Positions 42,648-51,406 of a stretch of DNA of 64,000 nucleotides are shown one piece after another (positions within the stretch are counted from its first letter, which is position 1; the number at the start of each line of letters is the position of its first letter). The notes under the pieces are model-generated. The model saw only the letters and a program-made list of their open reading frames with translations, had not been told where the DNA came from and did no database searches. The stretch is from Streptomyces sp. CBMA29 (GTDB lineage Bacteria > Actinomycetota > Actinomycetes > Streptomycetales > Streptomycetaceae), in NCBI RefSeq assembly GCF_014596445.1, contig NZ_MECL01000261.1:62001-126000 (forward strand), in the 5' to 3' direction. The position numbers were made by a program, and so were the translations under genes.

Positions 42648-44108
42648 CTACTTGCCCTTCAGGATCTTCGCCAGCGACCGGTCGAGGGAGCCGGCGAGCG
42701 GCCCCGAGTCGAAGGAAGAACTGCCGTTGCTGAACGGGCCGGTGTCGGTGATCCAGTTGTGCAACTGCGTCTGGAGGAGCTGGGTGAGAGCACCGTAGTA
42801 CGGAGTGCGGGGGCGCTGCACCGCCTGGGTCAGCGCGGTCAGCAGCGTGGAAGAGGCGTACTCGGGGCGGCCGTCGGCGTCGCGCGGCATGTCGTGCGAC
42901 TCCGACGACGCCGAGGCCCCCGGACTCGGAGAGCCGCCGGAGCCCGCGGAGCCCCCGGACCCCCCGGGCCCCTTCGTGCCCGGCGCGAGCGTGCACCGCA
43001 CCTTCGCGTCCTTGTACGCCGACTCCCGCGTCGCCGCGAATCCGGCGTCCAGCAGGCACCGCTCCGACTGCGCGTTCGTCAGGTACTTGATCAGGTCCAG
43101 CGCGTACTTCGCGCGCGGCGACCCCGCCGCCACGGCCAGATTCTGCCCGCCGAGCACGGCCTTCCCCGGCAGCCGCGCCACCTGCATCTGCGACGGGCCG
43201 AACGTCCGCGACAGCGCGCCGTACGCGTACGGCCAGTGCCGCAGGAAGACGGTGTGCCCGGCCGCGAAGTCGCCGAGCGATGTCGACTCGTCGGAGCTGA
43301 GCGCCTCGGGCAGCGTCTCGTCATGGCCCACGCGGGACTTCAACTCACTCAAAGCGGCCCGCAGTTTCTCCGGGTCGGCCGTGTAGTGACCTTCGGCGTC
43401 CGTGAGTTGGACCCCTACCGAGGCGAACGCCTCGATCGCGTTGACCGTCAGCCCCTCGTACGCGCCGAGTTGGCTCGTCCACCCCGCCATGTAGCCCTTG
43501 GGCTGGTGGTCCTTGTCGGCGTCGACATCGCTGATGAGCGTCTGGAGCTCCTGCCAGGTGGTGTCGGCCTTCGGGAAGCTCGCCGGATCGATGCCGATGG
43601 CTCTGATGGTGTCGACGCGGTAATAGAGCAGCCCCACATCGCTGTTGAAGGGCGCCGCATAGGTGTGGCCGTCCCACTGTGCGGTGCCCGCGACGGACGG
43701 GATGACGTCCCCGTCGTCGAGATTCATCTGGTGGTCGAGCGGGCTGATCAGCCCGGCCTGGGCGAACTCCGGCACCCAGGTGACGTCCAGATTCACCACG
43801 TCGTACGCGGAACTGCCGGACTGGAGCGCGCCGAGCAACTGGCTGCGCTGCTGGTCGGCCTCCCCGGGCAGTTCGACCAGCCGCGCCGGGTGCCGCTTGC
43901 CCTCCGGCGTCCCGTTCCACTGCTCGATGAGCTGCTGGCGCACCCCGTCGCTGCCGGTCACGTCAAGACCGCTGGCCACGATGATCTCGCCGTCGCCGGT
44001 CGTCGTGGGCTGTGCGGCACGGCCCCCGCCGCCCCCGCCGGTGCACGCGGCGGCGGCGAGCGCGAGCAGGCACAGGGCGGCGGCGGTCGCCGCGCGACGG
44101 CGCCTCAC
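42648..44108 (-). CDS. Solute-binding lipoprotein coupled to the caspase/vWA gene
   Basis: The GTG start (44106-44108) overlaps the caspase-fusion stop as GTGA. The 486-residue precursor begins MRRRRAATAAALCLLALAAA with lipobox Cys22, so it is anchored outside the membrane. The body is a family-1 extracellular binding protein: AYDVVNLDVTWVPEFAQAGL, QMNLDDGDVIPSVAGTAQWD, FNSDVGLLYYRVD and VFLRHWPYAYGALS. No permease or ATPase is adjacent. Coupling to the caspase/vWA gene, whose outer half is also binding-protein-like, suggests sensing rather than import. This interpretation is inference. Confidence 0.88.
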   Translation of the reverse strand: MRRRRAATAAALCLLALAAAACTGGGGGGRAAQPTTTGDGEIIVASGLDVTGSDGVRQQLIEQWNGTPEGKRHPARLVELPGEADQQRSQLLGALQSGSSAYDVVNLDVTWVPEFAQAGLISPLDHQMNLDDGDVIPSVAGTAQWDGHTYAAPFNSDVGLLYYRVDTIRAIGIDPASFPKADTTWQELQTLISDVDADKDHQPKGYMAGWTSQLGAYEGLTVNAIEAFASVGVQLTDAEGHYTADPEKLRAALSELKSRVGHDETLPEALSSDESTSLGDFAAGHTVFLRHWPYAYGALSRTFGPSQMQVARLPGKAVLGGQNLAVAAGSPRAKYALDLIKYLTNAQSERCLLDAGFAATRESAYKDAKVRCTLAPGTKGPGGSGGSAGSGGSPSPGASASSESHDMPRDADGRPEYASSTLLTALTQAVQRPRTPYYGALTQLLQTQLHNWITDTGPFSNGSSSFDSGPLAGSLDRSLAKILKGK

Positions 44109-46822
44109 CGGGCGTTCCCCGTTCCCGCGCGGGCGACGTCGTCGCGCAGCTCCGAGACCTGGCTGCTCGACGCGTTCAGACAGCGCCCGCCGCTGGTCTT
44201 GGCGATCTGCGCGCCGACCGACCCGGCCGCGCAGCCGCCGCCCGGCGCCAGCGACACCCACTCCACCGGTACGGGACGGGCGGCGATCCGCGCCAGCAGA
44301 TCGGGCAGATCCCGGCCACTGAAGTGCCCGTCGTCCTCGTCGTCCGTGATGTAGACAATCAACTGCGCGCCGCTCGTGGCCTTCTGGCGCTCAGTCATCT
44401 CGGTGAGCGCGGCGTCCAGCGCGGGTCCCGGGTAGGACTCCTCGTCCACCAGTTTCGTCGCCTTGACCTTGCCGCGGATACCGGCGAGGTCGGAATGCCT
44501 GCCCAGCGGCACCAGTTGCCGCGTCGGCGGCGTGCCGACCACCGTCCACACGCCGTACTCGTCGTCCGGCCCGAAGGTGTCGAGCGACTGCGACAGCAGG
44601 TCGAGGGCGCCCGCGGAATTGCTCCAGTAGGTGTCCATCGAGCTGGACTTGTCCAGCAGGTACAGCACCCGGCCGGGGCCGAGCGCGTGCCGGTAGCGGT
44701 CCAGCGCACTGCCCACGGCGGCGGCGTACTTCGCCAGCCACTGGGCGTCGGGAGGGTCCGTGGCGGGCATGACCGTACCGCCGGGAAAGGCGGCCCCGGA
44801 GTCCGTGTCCGTCGCCGTGCCGCTCGCGGAACCACTGGCGGTGCCGGTCGGGCCCCCGACCGTCCGGTAGCCGTCGTCGGTGAAGACCTTCTGCCCGGCC
44901 GCGCCGGTCAGCCACGTGTGGAACCGGCCGACGGCGTCCTTCCTGGCCGTCGCGTCGCGGTCCGCGCCCTTCCATGTGACGTGCACGAACGGCAGGTCGA
45001 GCGGCGCGACATCGGCCGGATACTGCGGCGCGCGGAGGTGGAGCCTGTTGTTGTCGCAGCCCACCCGCGTCTTGGCGCCCGCGTGGTTGTTGAACTGCGT
45101 CATCACCTGCTCGGGCACCAACACCGCCGCGTTGTCCTTCAGTTCGGGGTCCGCTCCGGCCAGCGCGCACATCAGCGCGTACGAGTCGGGCTGCGCGGGG
45201 CGCAGTTGGGCCGCCTGCCGCTCGAACTGCCCCACCACCGCGTCGTTCACGGGCGCGGCGCCGTTCTGCCCGTACACCCCGACCGTCGCGAGCTGCGCCG
45301 AGTCCGTGGACTCGGGATCGGCGCGGAGCACCGGCACCGCCTTGGGGTTGTTGCGCCTGAGCTGGTCGAGGAGCTGACCGAGCGGGGTGCCCCTGACCGA
45401 GGCCGGGGTACTGGCCAGGGTCGTCGGGATGGCCAGTACGACCGGGGTGTACGCGACCGGGCCGAGCGAGCCGAACTCCACGTCGTCGCCTTTGCCGACA
45501 AGGGACTTGGCGCGGGCCAGGGTGACCTCGGACCCCGGTATCCAGATGTCCGGCTGCGCGCCGATGTCGCGCTGCGGGCGCAGTTCACCGGTCGAGCGCG
45601 GCGTACGCCAGTCGGCCGCGTGCTGGAAACCGGTCACCGCGTCGGTGGACTTGGGGTCGACCAGGCTGATCCCGGAGCGGCGGCAGCCGCTCCCCGTGTG
45701 GTTGTCGCCCGAGGTCAGATACGCGGCCACGGCCTTCTTCACGGTCGGGGCCGCGTCCGGGTCGGTGAGCAGCCGCAGTTCGACCGGCGGCGGGCAGGCC
45801 GTGCTCCCGCCGACCCACGTGTAGACGCCGTAGCCGCCTCCGGCGAGGAGCACCGCGAAGGCGGTGAGCAGCGGGATCAGGACCCTGAGATTGCGGTCCT
45901 TGCGGGGGCCGCCGTTACCCGAACTCTCGTTACGGGGACGGCCTTTGCGCCGCTCGCGCTCTCTGTGGCGTCCGCGCTCTCGGCGGCGTCCCCACCCGGC
46001 CGCCCGGCCCGCGGCGTTCTGCCGGTCCATCTCCTCCAGCAGCCGCGGCGAGAGCCCGAGCAGCACGTCCTGCCGGGACTCGGCGGCGTGGTGACGCGGC
46101 ACCCACGGGTCCTTGCTTTCCGTGAACTTGTGCCGCATCGCCTCGTACACCGCGCCCGACAGGGGGATCAGCTCGATCCGCGCGGCCTGTTCCGGCCCGA
46201 CGTCCTCATCGGTCCTCGGCAGCCCGTCGCGCAGCAGCCTGATGAGCGCTTTGGTGTACGGCGTCGGCTCGTGCCCGTTGCCCCCTTGTATCCGGCGGTT
46301 GATCTGGACGGCGGTCAGCACCGAGATACGGTCCCTGCCGGGAAGCAGGTCGCCCGGCTTGAATTCGAGCAGCGCGTTGCCCGCGTAGCAGCAGTCCAGG
46401 ATCACCACGATCCGGTCGACCAGGCGGCGTTCGGCGATGTCCCTGAGCTTGGGCAGCACATGGCTGCTCCAGGAGACCGCCTCCGCGTAGCCGTCGCGGC
46501 CGGTCCTGCGGGACTCGCGGACCAGCAGGTGGAAGTTTTCGCCGTTCCGGTCCACTCCGCCGTGCCCGGCGAAGTAGAGCAGGAACAGGCCCTTGGCGGC
46601 CTTGGCCTCGGTCTCCAGGCGCGAGAGGAATTCGAGCTGGGTCCTGGGCACCGCCTGCTGGACCTCGTCGGCCCCGAACACCCCTCCGGCCACCAGGGTT
46701 TTGACCAACTCGCCGAGATTGTGCCGCACGCCCGGCAGGTCGTCCAAGTGGTCGTACCGGTACACCCCGAAGAGCAGTGCGCGATTGGCCTTGCCGCGTG
46801 GGTCGTAAGCATGCGAGGACAC
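44105..46822 (-). CDS. Caspase - transmembrane - binding-protein-like - vWA fusion
   Basis: The 905-residue protein starts at GTG 46820-46822. Residues 11-265 form a C14 caspase domain beginning KANRALLFGVYRYDHLDDLP, with catalytic His87 in YFAGHGG and Cys in ILDCCYAG (144-145). A basic linker (280-310) leads to one membrane helix at 312-335. Outside, residues 345-690 resemble a solute-binding protein (DIWIPGSEVTLARAKSLVG, PVVLAIPTTLAS, FHTWLTGAAGQKVFTDDGY). Residues 715-905 are a von Willebrand A domain with metal site DKSSS (724-728). The caspase is thus inside and the vWA sensor outside. An EACC1-like gene precedes it by five bases. Such caspases are conflict-system effectors. Confidence 0.88.
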   Translation of the reverse strand: MSSHAYDPRGKANRALLFGVYRYDHLDDLPGVRHNLGELVKTLVAGGVFGADEVQQAVPRTQLEFLSRLETEAKAAKGLFLLYFAGHGGVDRNGENFHLLVRESRRTGRDGYAEAVSWSSHVLPKLRDIAERRLVDRIVVILDCCYAGNALLEFKPGDLLPGRDRISVLTAVQINRRIQGGNGHEPTPYTKALIRLLRDGLPRTDEDVGPEQAARIELIPLSGAVYEAMRHKFTESKDPWVPRHHAAESRQDVLLGLSPRLLEEMDRQNAAGRAAGWGRRRERGRHRERERRKGRPRNESSGNGGPRKDRNLRVLIPLLTAFAVLLAGGGYGVYTWVGGSTACPPPVELRLLTDPDAAPTVKKAVAAYLTSGDNHTGSGCRRSGISLVDPKSTDAVTGFQHAADWRTPRSTGELRPQRDIGAQPDIWIPGSEVTLARAKSLVGKGDDVEFGSLGPVAYTPVVLAIPTTLASTPASVRGTPLGQLLDQLRRNNPKAVPVLRADPESTDSAQLATVGVYGQNGAAPVNDAVVGQFERQAAQLRPAQPDSYALMCALAGADPELKDNAAVLVPEQVMTQFNNHAGAKTRVGCDNNRLHLRAPQYPADVAPLDLPFVHVTWKGADRDATARKDAVGRFHTWLTGAAGQKVFTDDGYRTVGGPTGTASGSASGTATDTDSGAAFPGGTVMPATDPPDAQWLAKYAAAVGSALDRYRHALGPGRVLYLLDKSSSMDTYWSNSAGALDLLSQSLDTFGPDDEYGVWTVVGTPPTRQLVPLGRHSDLAGIRGKVKATKLVDEESYPGPALDAALTEMTERQKATSGAQLIVYITDDEDDGHFSGRDLPDLLARIAARPVPVEWVSLAPGGGCAAGSVGAQIAKTSGGRCLNASSSQVSELRDDVARAGTGNAR

Positions 46823-46827
46823 GATGG

Positions 46828-47238
46828 CTAGGTGTTCCTTCCGCCTTCGTCGTCCTCCGGCTCCTCGTCGGCGTCGTCCGCCTGGACGTCGGTCACCATG
46901 GGGTGATCGGCACTGCTGCTGTTGTCCGCCCACGCGTGGGCGGCGATCTTCGCGCGGTTGTACAGGTCCTCGAAGACCGGGGTGACGGCCGCGCCCGCGA
47001 TCACCAGCACCAGTTCGCTGAGGACGCCGCCCATCGACGGGCCGTCCGGCCGCTCTTCCGCGTCGGGCCGCACGCCGTCGTACTCCCGTTGCTCCACCGT
47101 GAGTTCACGCGCCGCCTCGGCCTGCGCGAACCACTCCTCCAGCTTCAGCCAGCGGTACAGCGCTTCCAGATCCTGCGGGTCGTCGCCAGTGACCCGAATC
47201 CGGATCCTGCGGCCCGGTTCCCCGTCCCCATGAGTCAT
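46828..47238 (-). CDS. EACC1-like effector-associated constant component
   Basis: This 136-residue protein begins MTHGDGEPGRRIRIRVTGDD, then DLEALYRWLKLEEWFAQAEA, SMGGVLSELVLVIAGAAVTP and a highly acidic tail (QADDADEEPEDDEGG). A strand, an 'L-RWL' helix, a 'MGG' turn and a hydrophobic helix match the small EACC1 proteins, which Aravind and colleagues described beside caspase, trypsin and other effectors in actinobacterial conflict systems. It is followed by the caspase fusion after only five bases, which supports the call. Its activity is unknown; it may couple a sensor to the effector. The hydrophobic segment may touch the membrane. Confidence 0.72.
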   Translation of the reverse strand: MTHGDGEPGRRIRIRVTGDDPQDLEALYRWLKLEEWFAQAEAARELTVEQREYDGVRPDAEERPDGPSMGGVLSELVLVIAGAAVTPVFEDLYNRAKIAAHAWADNSSSADHPMVTDVQADDADEEPEDDEGGRNT

Positions 47239-47244
47239 AACTCA

Positions 47245-48564
47245 CTACTCTTGCACGGACGCTGACACTCCGTCACTGCCTTGCGCGCCCGCGTCGCCGC
47301 ACGGCCGGTTTTCTCCCGCACATGGCCGGTGCGCCGCGCTGCCGCGGGGCCGGGCTTCGAGGGGCCGGGCTTCGAGGTGCTCGGCCTCGTGTGTCAGGAC
47401 GGCCCGGGAGCCCGCGACCCCGCGCGCGCGGCCGAGCGCGGCCGATGTCAGGGCCAGCGCCAGCGCCGCCGCGGCGAGGGCCGCGCCGAGCCAGTTCGGG
47501 GCGGTGTAGCCGAGCCCGGCCGAGAGCAGGAGCCCGCCGAGCCACGCGGCCAGCGCGTTGCCGAGGTTGAAGGCGCCGATGTTGACGGCGGAGGCGAGCG
47601 TCGGGGCGCCGGACGCCTGGTCGAGAACCCGCTTCTGGAGCGGCGGCACGGTCGCGAAGCCGAGCGCGCCGATCAGGAAGATCGTCACGGCGGCGGCCAC
47701 CTTGTTGTGCGCGGTGACGGTGAAGAGCGCGAGGACGAGCGAGAGCCCGCCGAGCGTGGCGTAGAGCATCGGCATGAGCCGCCGGTCGGCGTACCGGCCG
47801 CCGAGCAGGTTCCCGCCGACCATGCCGAGCCCGAAGAGCACCAGCAGCCAGGTGACGGAGGAGTCCGCGTAGCCGGTCACGTGCGTCATCATCGGCGCGA
47901 GATACGTGATCGCGGCGAAGACGCCGCCGAAGCCGAGCACGGTCATGGCCATGGCGAGCAGTACCTGGACGTTGCGGAAGGCGGCCAGCTCGTGTCCGAG
48001 GCGTACGCCCTCGGGCCGGGGGATCTCGGGGACGAGTTTCGCGATGCCCGCGAGGCCGAGGACGCCGAAACCGGCGACGACGAAGAAGGTGACGCGCCAC
48101 CCGGCGGACTGCCCGACGAAGGTGCCCAGCGGTACGCCGACCACGTTGGCCACGGTCAGGCCGGTGAACATCATCGCGATGGCCCCGGCCTTCTTCTCCG
48201 CGGCGACCAGACCGGCCGCGACGACCGAGCCGATGCCGAAGAAGGCGCCGTGCGCGAGGGAGGCCACGATGCGGCCCGCCAGCATGAGGGCGAAGGTGGG
48301 CGCGACCGCGGAGACGAGGTTCCCGGCGATGAAGAGCCCCATCAGGAGCATCAGCATCCGCTTGCGGGAGGTCCTGGTGCCGAGCACGGTCATCAGCGGC
48401 GCGCCGACGACGACGCCGAGCGCGTAGCCGGTCACCAGGAAGCCCGCGGTCGGGATGGACACCCCGAAGTCCCCGGCGATGTCGGGCAGCAGCCCGATGA
48501 TCACGAATTCGGTCGTGCCGATGCCGAAGGCCCCGAGGGCCAGGGCGAGCAGCGCGAGCGGCAT
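47245..48564 (-). CDS. MFS transporter, DHA1 type (AraJ/YdhP-like)
   Basis: ATG 48562-48564 follows GGAAGG by eight bases; the GTG three codons earlier is less likely. The 439-residue protein has 12 helices. Signatures are MPLALLALALGAFGIGTTEF in helix 1 and VLGTRTSRKRMLMLLMGLF between helices 2 and 3. The motif-C-like segment GLTVANVVGVPLGTFVGQSA is that of arabinose/chloramphenicol-type exporters. A ~60-residue hydrophilic tail with an EARPLEARP repeat follows the last helix. It is divergent from a MarR gene, its probable regulator. It ends 6 bases before the EACC1 gene and could be cotranscribed with it. Confidence 0.9.
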   Translation of the reverse strand: MPLALLALALGAFGIGTTEFVIIGLLPDIAGDFGVSIPTAGFLVTGYALGVVVGAPLMTVLGTRTSRKRMLMLLMGLFIAGNLVSAVAPTFALMLAGRIVASLAHGAFFGIGSVVAAGLVAAEKKAGAIAMMFTGLTVANVVGVPLGTFVGQSAGWRVTFFVVAGFGVLGLAGIAKLVPEIPRPEGVRLGHELAAFRNVQVLLAMAMTVLGFGGVFAAITYLAPMMTHVTGYADSSVTWLLVLFGLGMVGGNLLGGRYADRRLMPMLYATLGGLSLVLALFTVTAHNKVAAAVTIFLIGALGFATVPPLQKRVLDQASGAPTLASAVNIGAFNLGNALAAWLGGLLLSAGLGYTAPNWLGAALAAAALALALTSAALGRARGVAGSRAVLTHEAEHLEARPLEARPRGSAAHRPCAGENRPCGDAGAQGSDGVSASVQE

Positions 48565-48653
48565 GGGAAACACCTTCCGGAGGGAGAGGGGACGGAACCG
48601 GCGGTACGGGACGGGTACGGGACCGGCGCATGTTTAGCCAGCGCCCACAATAA

Positions 48654-48676
48654 TTGCAGACGCGGGATAAGTGCAA
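48654..48676. promoter_or_regulatory. Inverted repeat between MFS and MarR genes
   Basis: TTGCA (48654-48658) and TGCAA (48672-48676) form an inverted repeat with a 13-base centre in an AT-richer patch of the divergent gap. It is a candidate MarR operator. Confidence 0.4.
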
Positions 48677-48806
48677 ACGCCGCCTATTGCGGAAGCGGGC
48701 TATCCTGAAGGTGCGGCCGACGACGACCGCTGGACCGACCGGTTCGATCCGGCCGGTCGGGATGGCCGTGGTGCGAGCCGCCGCGAGGCCGGTGGAGGAG
48801 CCGAGG

Positions 48807-49250
48807 ATGACCGAGACCGTGGCGCTGGCCCAGGGCTGGTGCGCGCTGTCCCTGCTGCACGGCAGGATCGAGGCGCGCATCGAGCGCGCGCTCCAGGCCG
48901 GGCACGAGCTGAGCGTGCGCGAGTTCTCGCTGCTCGACGTGCTCAGCAAGCAGCACGACGGCCCCGGCGGCCACCTCCAGATGAAGAAGGTCGCCGACGC
49001 GGTCGTGCTCAGCCAGAGCGCCACGACCCGGCTGGTCAGCCGCCTGGAGGACCGCGGCCTGCTGGTCCGCTACCTCTGCGACACCGACCGCCGCGGCATC
49101 TACACCGACGTCACGGAAACCGGCCTCACCCTGCTCGCCGAGGCCCGGCCCGCCAACGACCGCGCCCTGCGCGAAGCCCTCGACGAGGCCGCCCGCGAGC
49201 CCGAACTCGCTCCGCTGGTCCGTACGGTGGAGGCGCTCGGCGCCCGCTGA
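48807..49250 (+). CDS. MarR-family transcriptional regulator
   Basis: The 147-residue protein starts at ATG 48807 behind GGAGGAG. The winged helix reads MKKVADAVVLSQSATTRLVS, then RLEDRGLLVRYLCDTDRRGI and YTDVTETGLTLL, with the family Asp-Arg-Arg wing. It is divergent from the DHA1 exporter and is expected to repress it and itself until a toxic substrate binds. Confidence 0.92.
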   Translation: MTETVALAQGWCALSLLHGRIEARIERALQAGHELSVREFSLLDVLSKQHDGPGGHLQMKKVADAVVLSQSATTRLVSRLEDRGLLVRYLCDTDRRGIYTDVTETGLTLLAEARPANDRALREALDEAAREPELAPLVRTVEALGAR

Positions 49251-49318
49251 GGCCCGACTGCCTTACGCGTAGGGCGAGGTGACGGTCCGTCAGTCGAGGC
49301 GGAGACGTCAGCCGAGGC

Positions 49319-49390
49319 CGGGTTGATGTGCGTCTTGACGGTGTTGGGACTGCGGAAGGGCGTCGAGGCGATCTCGGAGTTGGTCAGACC
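49319..49390 (-). pseudogene. Fragment of a LuxR-type DNA-binding domain
   Basis: Translated on the minus strand this gives GLTNSEIASTPFRSPNTVKT followed by HI, clearly the recognition-helix half of a response-regulator LuxR domain. The preceding LTxRE segment and the final helix (normally ILxKLxVxxR) are absent or unrelated, and neighbouring frames do not restore them. It is a relic. Confidence 0.6.
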
Positions 49391-49572
49391 GCGGGCGGCA
49401 GGATCAGCCGCCTGCCGCGCAGCGGTTCGCCGCGGAGCTGCCGTCCGATCACGTGGACCGCGATTGCGACCGCGGCCGGCACTTCGAGCGCACCCATCGG
49501 GTTCCGCCTCCCGTCGGGGGTCGGCCGGTGCGCCGACCGGCCGGACGCTACGGAGCGCCCCGGCCGCGGTCG

Positions 49573-49618
49573 TCACCCCCCGGGGTGATCCGCCGGGGTG
49601 ATCCGGCCCTGTCACCCC
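49573..49618. repeat. Repeated GGGGTGA/TCACCCC elements
   Basis: TCACCCC (49573-49579) and GGGGTGA (49582-49588) form a perfect inverted repeat. A second GGGGTGATCC follows at about 49596-49605 and another TCACCCC at 49612-49618. Two overlapping palindromes of this kind could be operators or weak terminators. Confidence 0.45.
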
Positions 49619-49891
49619 GCCCGCACCCCTGCCCTCGCCCCCCGGTCTCGCCCCGTCCTCACCCCCGCTCTCGCCCCGCCCCGCGAAATCGGCGAGGAAA
49701 CGCCCTTGGGCGGTCGCCGCAAGGGTCCGACGGGGGGCGGCGGGGCGATATGAGGAGATATGTACGCCATCCGAGTGGCCTGAGTGGTATCAGGCGATTT
49801 ACGCTGTGTGAGGATGCGGCAGCTTCGGGGCGGAGACCCGAAGGACATCCGGTGGTAGAAGCGACTGCACTCAGCAAAGGAGGTGGCTCGA

Positions 49892-50506
49892 ATGGCCACC
49901 GAATCGACCAACCCGACGACGGGAATCGATACCCACCCGGACCTGATGGCCCTTCGGGGCCGGTACGAGGAAGCGGCGGCGAAGCCATGGGCCGGTCTGG
50001 TCGAAGGTCTGGCTCTGCTGGCCGGTCTTTACCTGGCGATCTCGCCGTGGGTGGCCGGATTCACCGGCTTCCGCGCTCTCACCGTGACCAACCTGATCCT
50101 CGGCATCGCCCTGGCCGTCCTGGCCCTGGGCTTCGGCTCCGTCCTGGAACGTACGCACGGACTGGGCTGGGCCGCCGTGGTGATCGGCGCGTTCACGATC
50201 GTCGCACCCTGGGTGGTGTCCGGTAGCCCCCACGTGCACAAGACCATCCTCAGCAACGTGATCACCGGAGCGGTGATCTGCCTGGTCGGACTCGCCACGA
50301 TGGGCATGGGCATGCTCGGCCGTGGCCGGTCCAAGAGCCGCGGGCTCCCGGCCGGCGGCCGGACGGGCGCGGACCGCGCGATGAGCACGGACCGCGGCTT
50401 CAGCTCGGACCGCACGATGAGCACCGACCGCGATGTGCGTTCCGACCGCGGACTGGGCACCGAACGACGGGCCGACACCGACCGGAGGATCGACCCCGAC
50501 CGCTGA
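49892..50506 (+). CDS. SPW-repeat integral membrane protein
   Basis: The 204-residue protein starts at ATG 49892 behind AAAGGAGG. It has four helices with two SPW-type motifs: GLYLAISPWVAGFTGF and AFTIVAPWVVSGSP. The SPW family is widespread in actinobacteria and of unknown function. The last ~60 residues are hydrophilic with short repeats (MSTDRGFSSDRTMSTDRD), all Ser/Asp/Arg. It stands alone on the plus strand; many SPW genes are stress-induced, but no stress promoter was confirmed here. Confidence 0.9.
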   Translation: MATESTNPTTGIDTHPDLMALRGRYEEAAAKPWAGLVEGLALLAGLYLAISPWVAGFTGFRALTVTNLILGIALAVLALGFGSVLERTHGLGWAAVVIGAFTIVAPWVVSGSPHVHKTILSNVITGAVICLVGLATMGMGMLGRGRSKSRGLPAGGRTGADRAMSTDRGFSSDRTMSTDRDVRSDRGLGTERRADTDRRIDPDR

Positions 50507-50679
50507 TCCGGTACTGAGTCCGGAGCACCGACTCCGGAACCCGGTGGTACGGACGACCGCGAGGCCGCCCGTACCACCGTCACGTACCATCCGCCCCACC
50601 TACCACTCCTGGGCGCCCTTGTGAAGGGCTCGGGGAACTGAGATGCCGTGCGCTGTCCGTATGAGTGACAATGCGCTGT

Positions 50680-51321
50680 ATGAAGATCGGCACCGACGGT
50701 GAACTCCCCGCCCCCGAAAGGGATTTGGGCTCGGGCCAGGCCACCCCGGGCCAGGCCGTCTCAGGCCCGGCCGCCTCGGACCCGGCCCCCGACGTGATCG
50801 TGCGCCGTGCGACGGCCGCCGACGCGGACGCCCTCGTACGTCTCAGAGCCGTGATGCTCGACGCGATGGGCACGCGGGTCGGCGGGGACGACGCGCCGTG
50901 GCGGGCGCGGGCCCGCACCTGGTTCACCGAACGCCTCGCCGCCACCGGCGAATTCGCCGCCTTCGTCGTGGACGACCCGGAACTGGGCGTGGTCAGCAAC
51001 GCGGTCGGCGCCTGCGACCGGCACGCGCCGGGCCCGGCCAACCTCAGCGGCCTGCACGGCCACATCTCCAACGTCTGCACCGACCCGCGCCGCCTGCGCC
51101 GCGGTTACGCGCGGGCCTGCATGGAGGCCGTGCTCGACTGGTTCGCCGACGAGACGCAGGCGCGGGTGATCAACCTCAACGCGACCTCCGACGGCGTCGG
51201 TCTCTACACCGGTCTCGGCTTCGCGAACCCGCCGCACCCCGCCCTCCAGGTCCGCCTCGACGGCACCGTCGCGCCAGTCCCTGTCATTCGTCAGGAGCGG
51301 ACCGGGCCCGGCCTCTCCTAG
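50680..51321 (+). CDS. GNAT-family N-acetyltransferase
   Basis: Start codons at 50665 (GTG), 50671 and 50680 (ATG) are in frame; 50680 is used because the domain starts only 35 residues later and none has a clear ribosome site. The ~213-residue product has VIVRRATAADADALVRLRAVM (strand 1, helix 1), the acetyl-CoA loop NVCTDPRRLRRGYARACMEA and NLNATSDGVGLYTGLGFA. These are standard GNAT elements. The acceptor is unknown. It stands apart from its neighbours. Confidence 0.85.
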   Translation: MKIGTDGELPAPERDLGSGQATPGQAVSGPAASDPAPDVIVRRATAADADALVRLRAVMLDAMGTRVGGDDAPWRARARTWFTERLAATGEFAAFVVDDPELGVVSNAVGACDRHAPGPANLSGLHGHISNVCTDPRRLRRGYARACMEAVLDWFADETQARVINLNATSDGVGLYTGLGFANPPHPALQVRLDGTVAPVPVIRQERTGPGLS

Positions 51322-51406
51322 CGTCAGGCGGTGACGGCGGCCGGCGGGACCCGGCCGCCGACACGACGGCCGGCGGGGGTCCGGCCGCGGACGGAGGGAC
51401 ATCACC

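Larger units (their letters stand above)
49251..49891. other. Intergenic, 641 bases: LuxR remnant and repeats
   Basis: No intact gene is supported. The left part holds a decayed LuxR helix-turn-helix on the minus strand. The centre has repeated GGGGTGA/TCACCCC elements (49573-49618) and a C-rich run. The right part has CCTGA-GTGGTA-TCAGG (49779-49794) and AT-rich bases ahead of the SPW gene, the probable promoter area. Confidence 0.5.

Noticed and set aside
42648..44108. Treating the lipoprotein as part of a sugar importer
   Set aside because: No permease or ATPase is adjacent and it is coupled to the caspase/vWA gene, so import is not supported by context.
44012..46831. A 939-codon plus-strand frame opposite the caspase fusion
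   Set aside because: The minus strand has clear caspase, membrane and vWA motifs; the plus frame is an Arg/Val-rich shadow.
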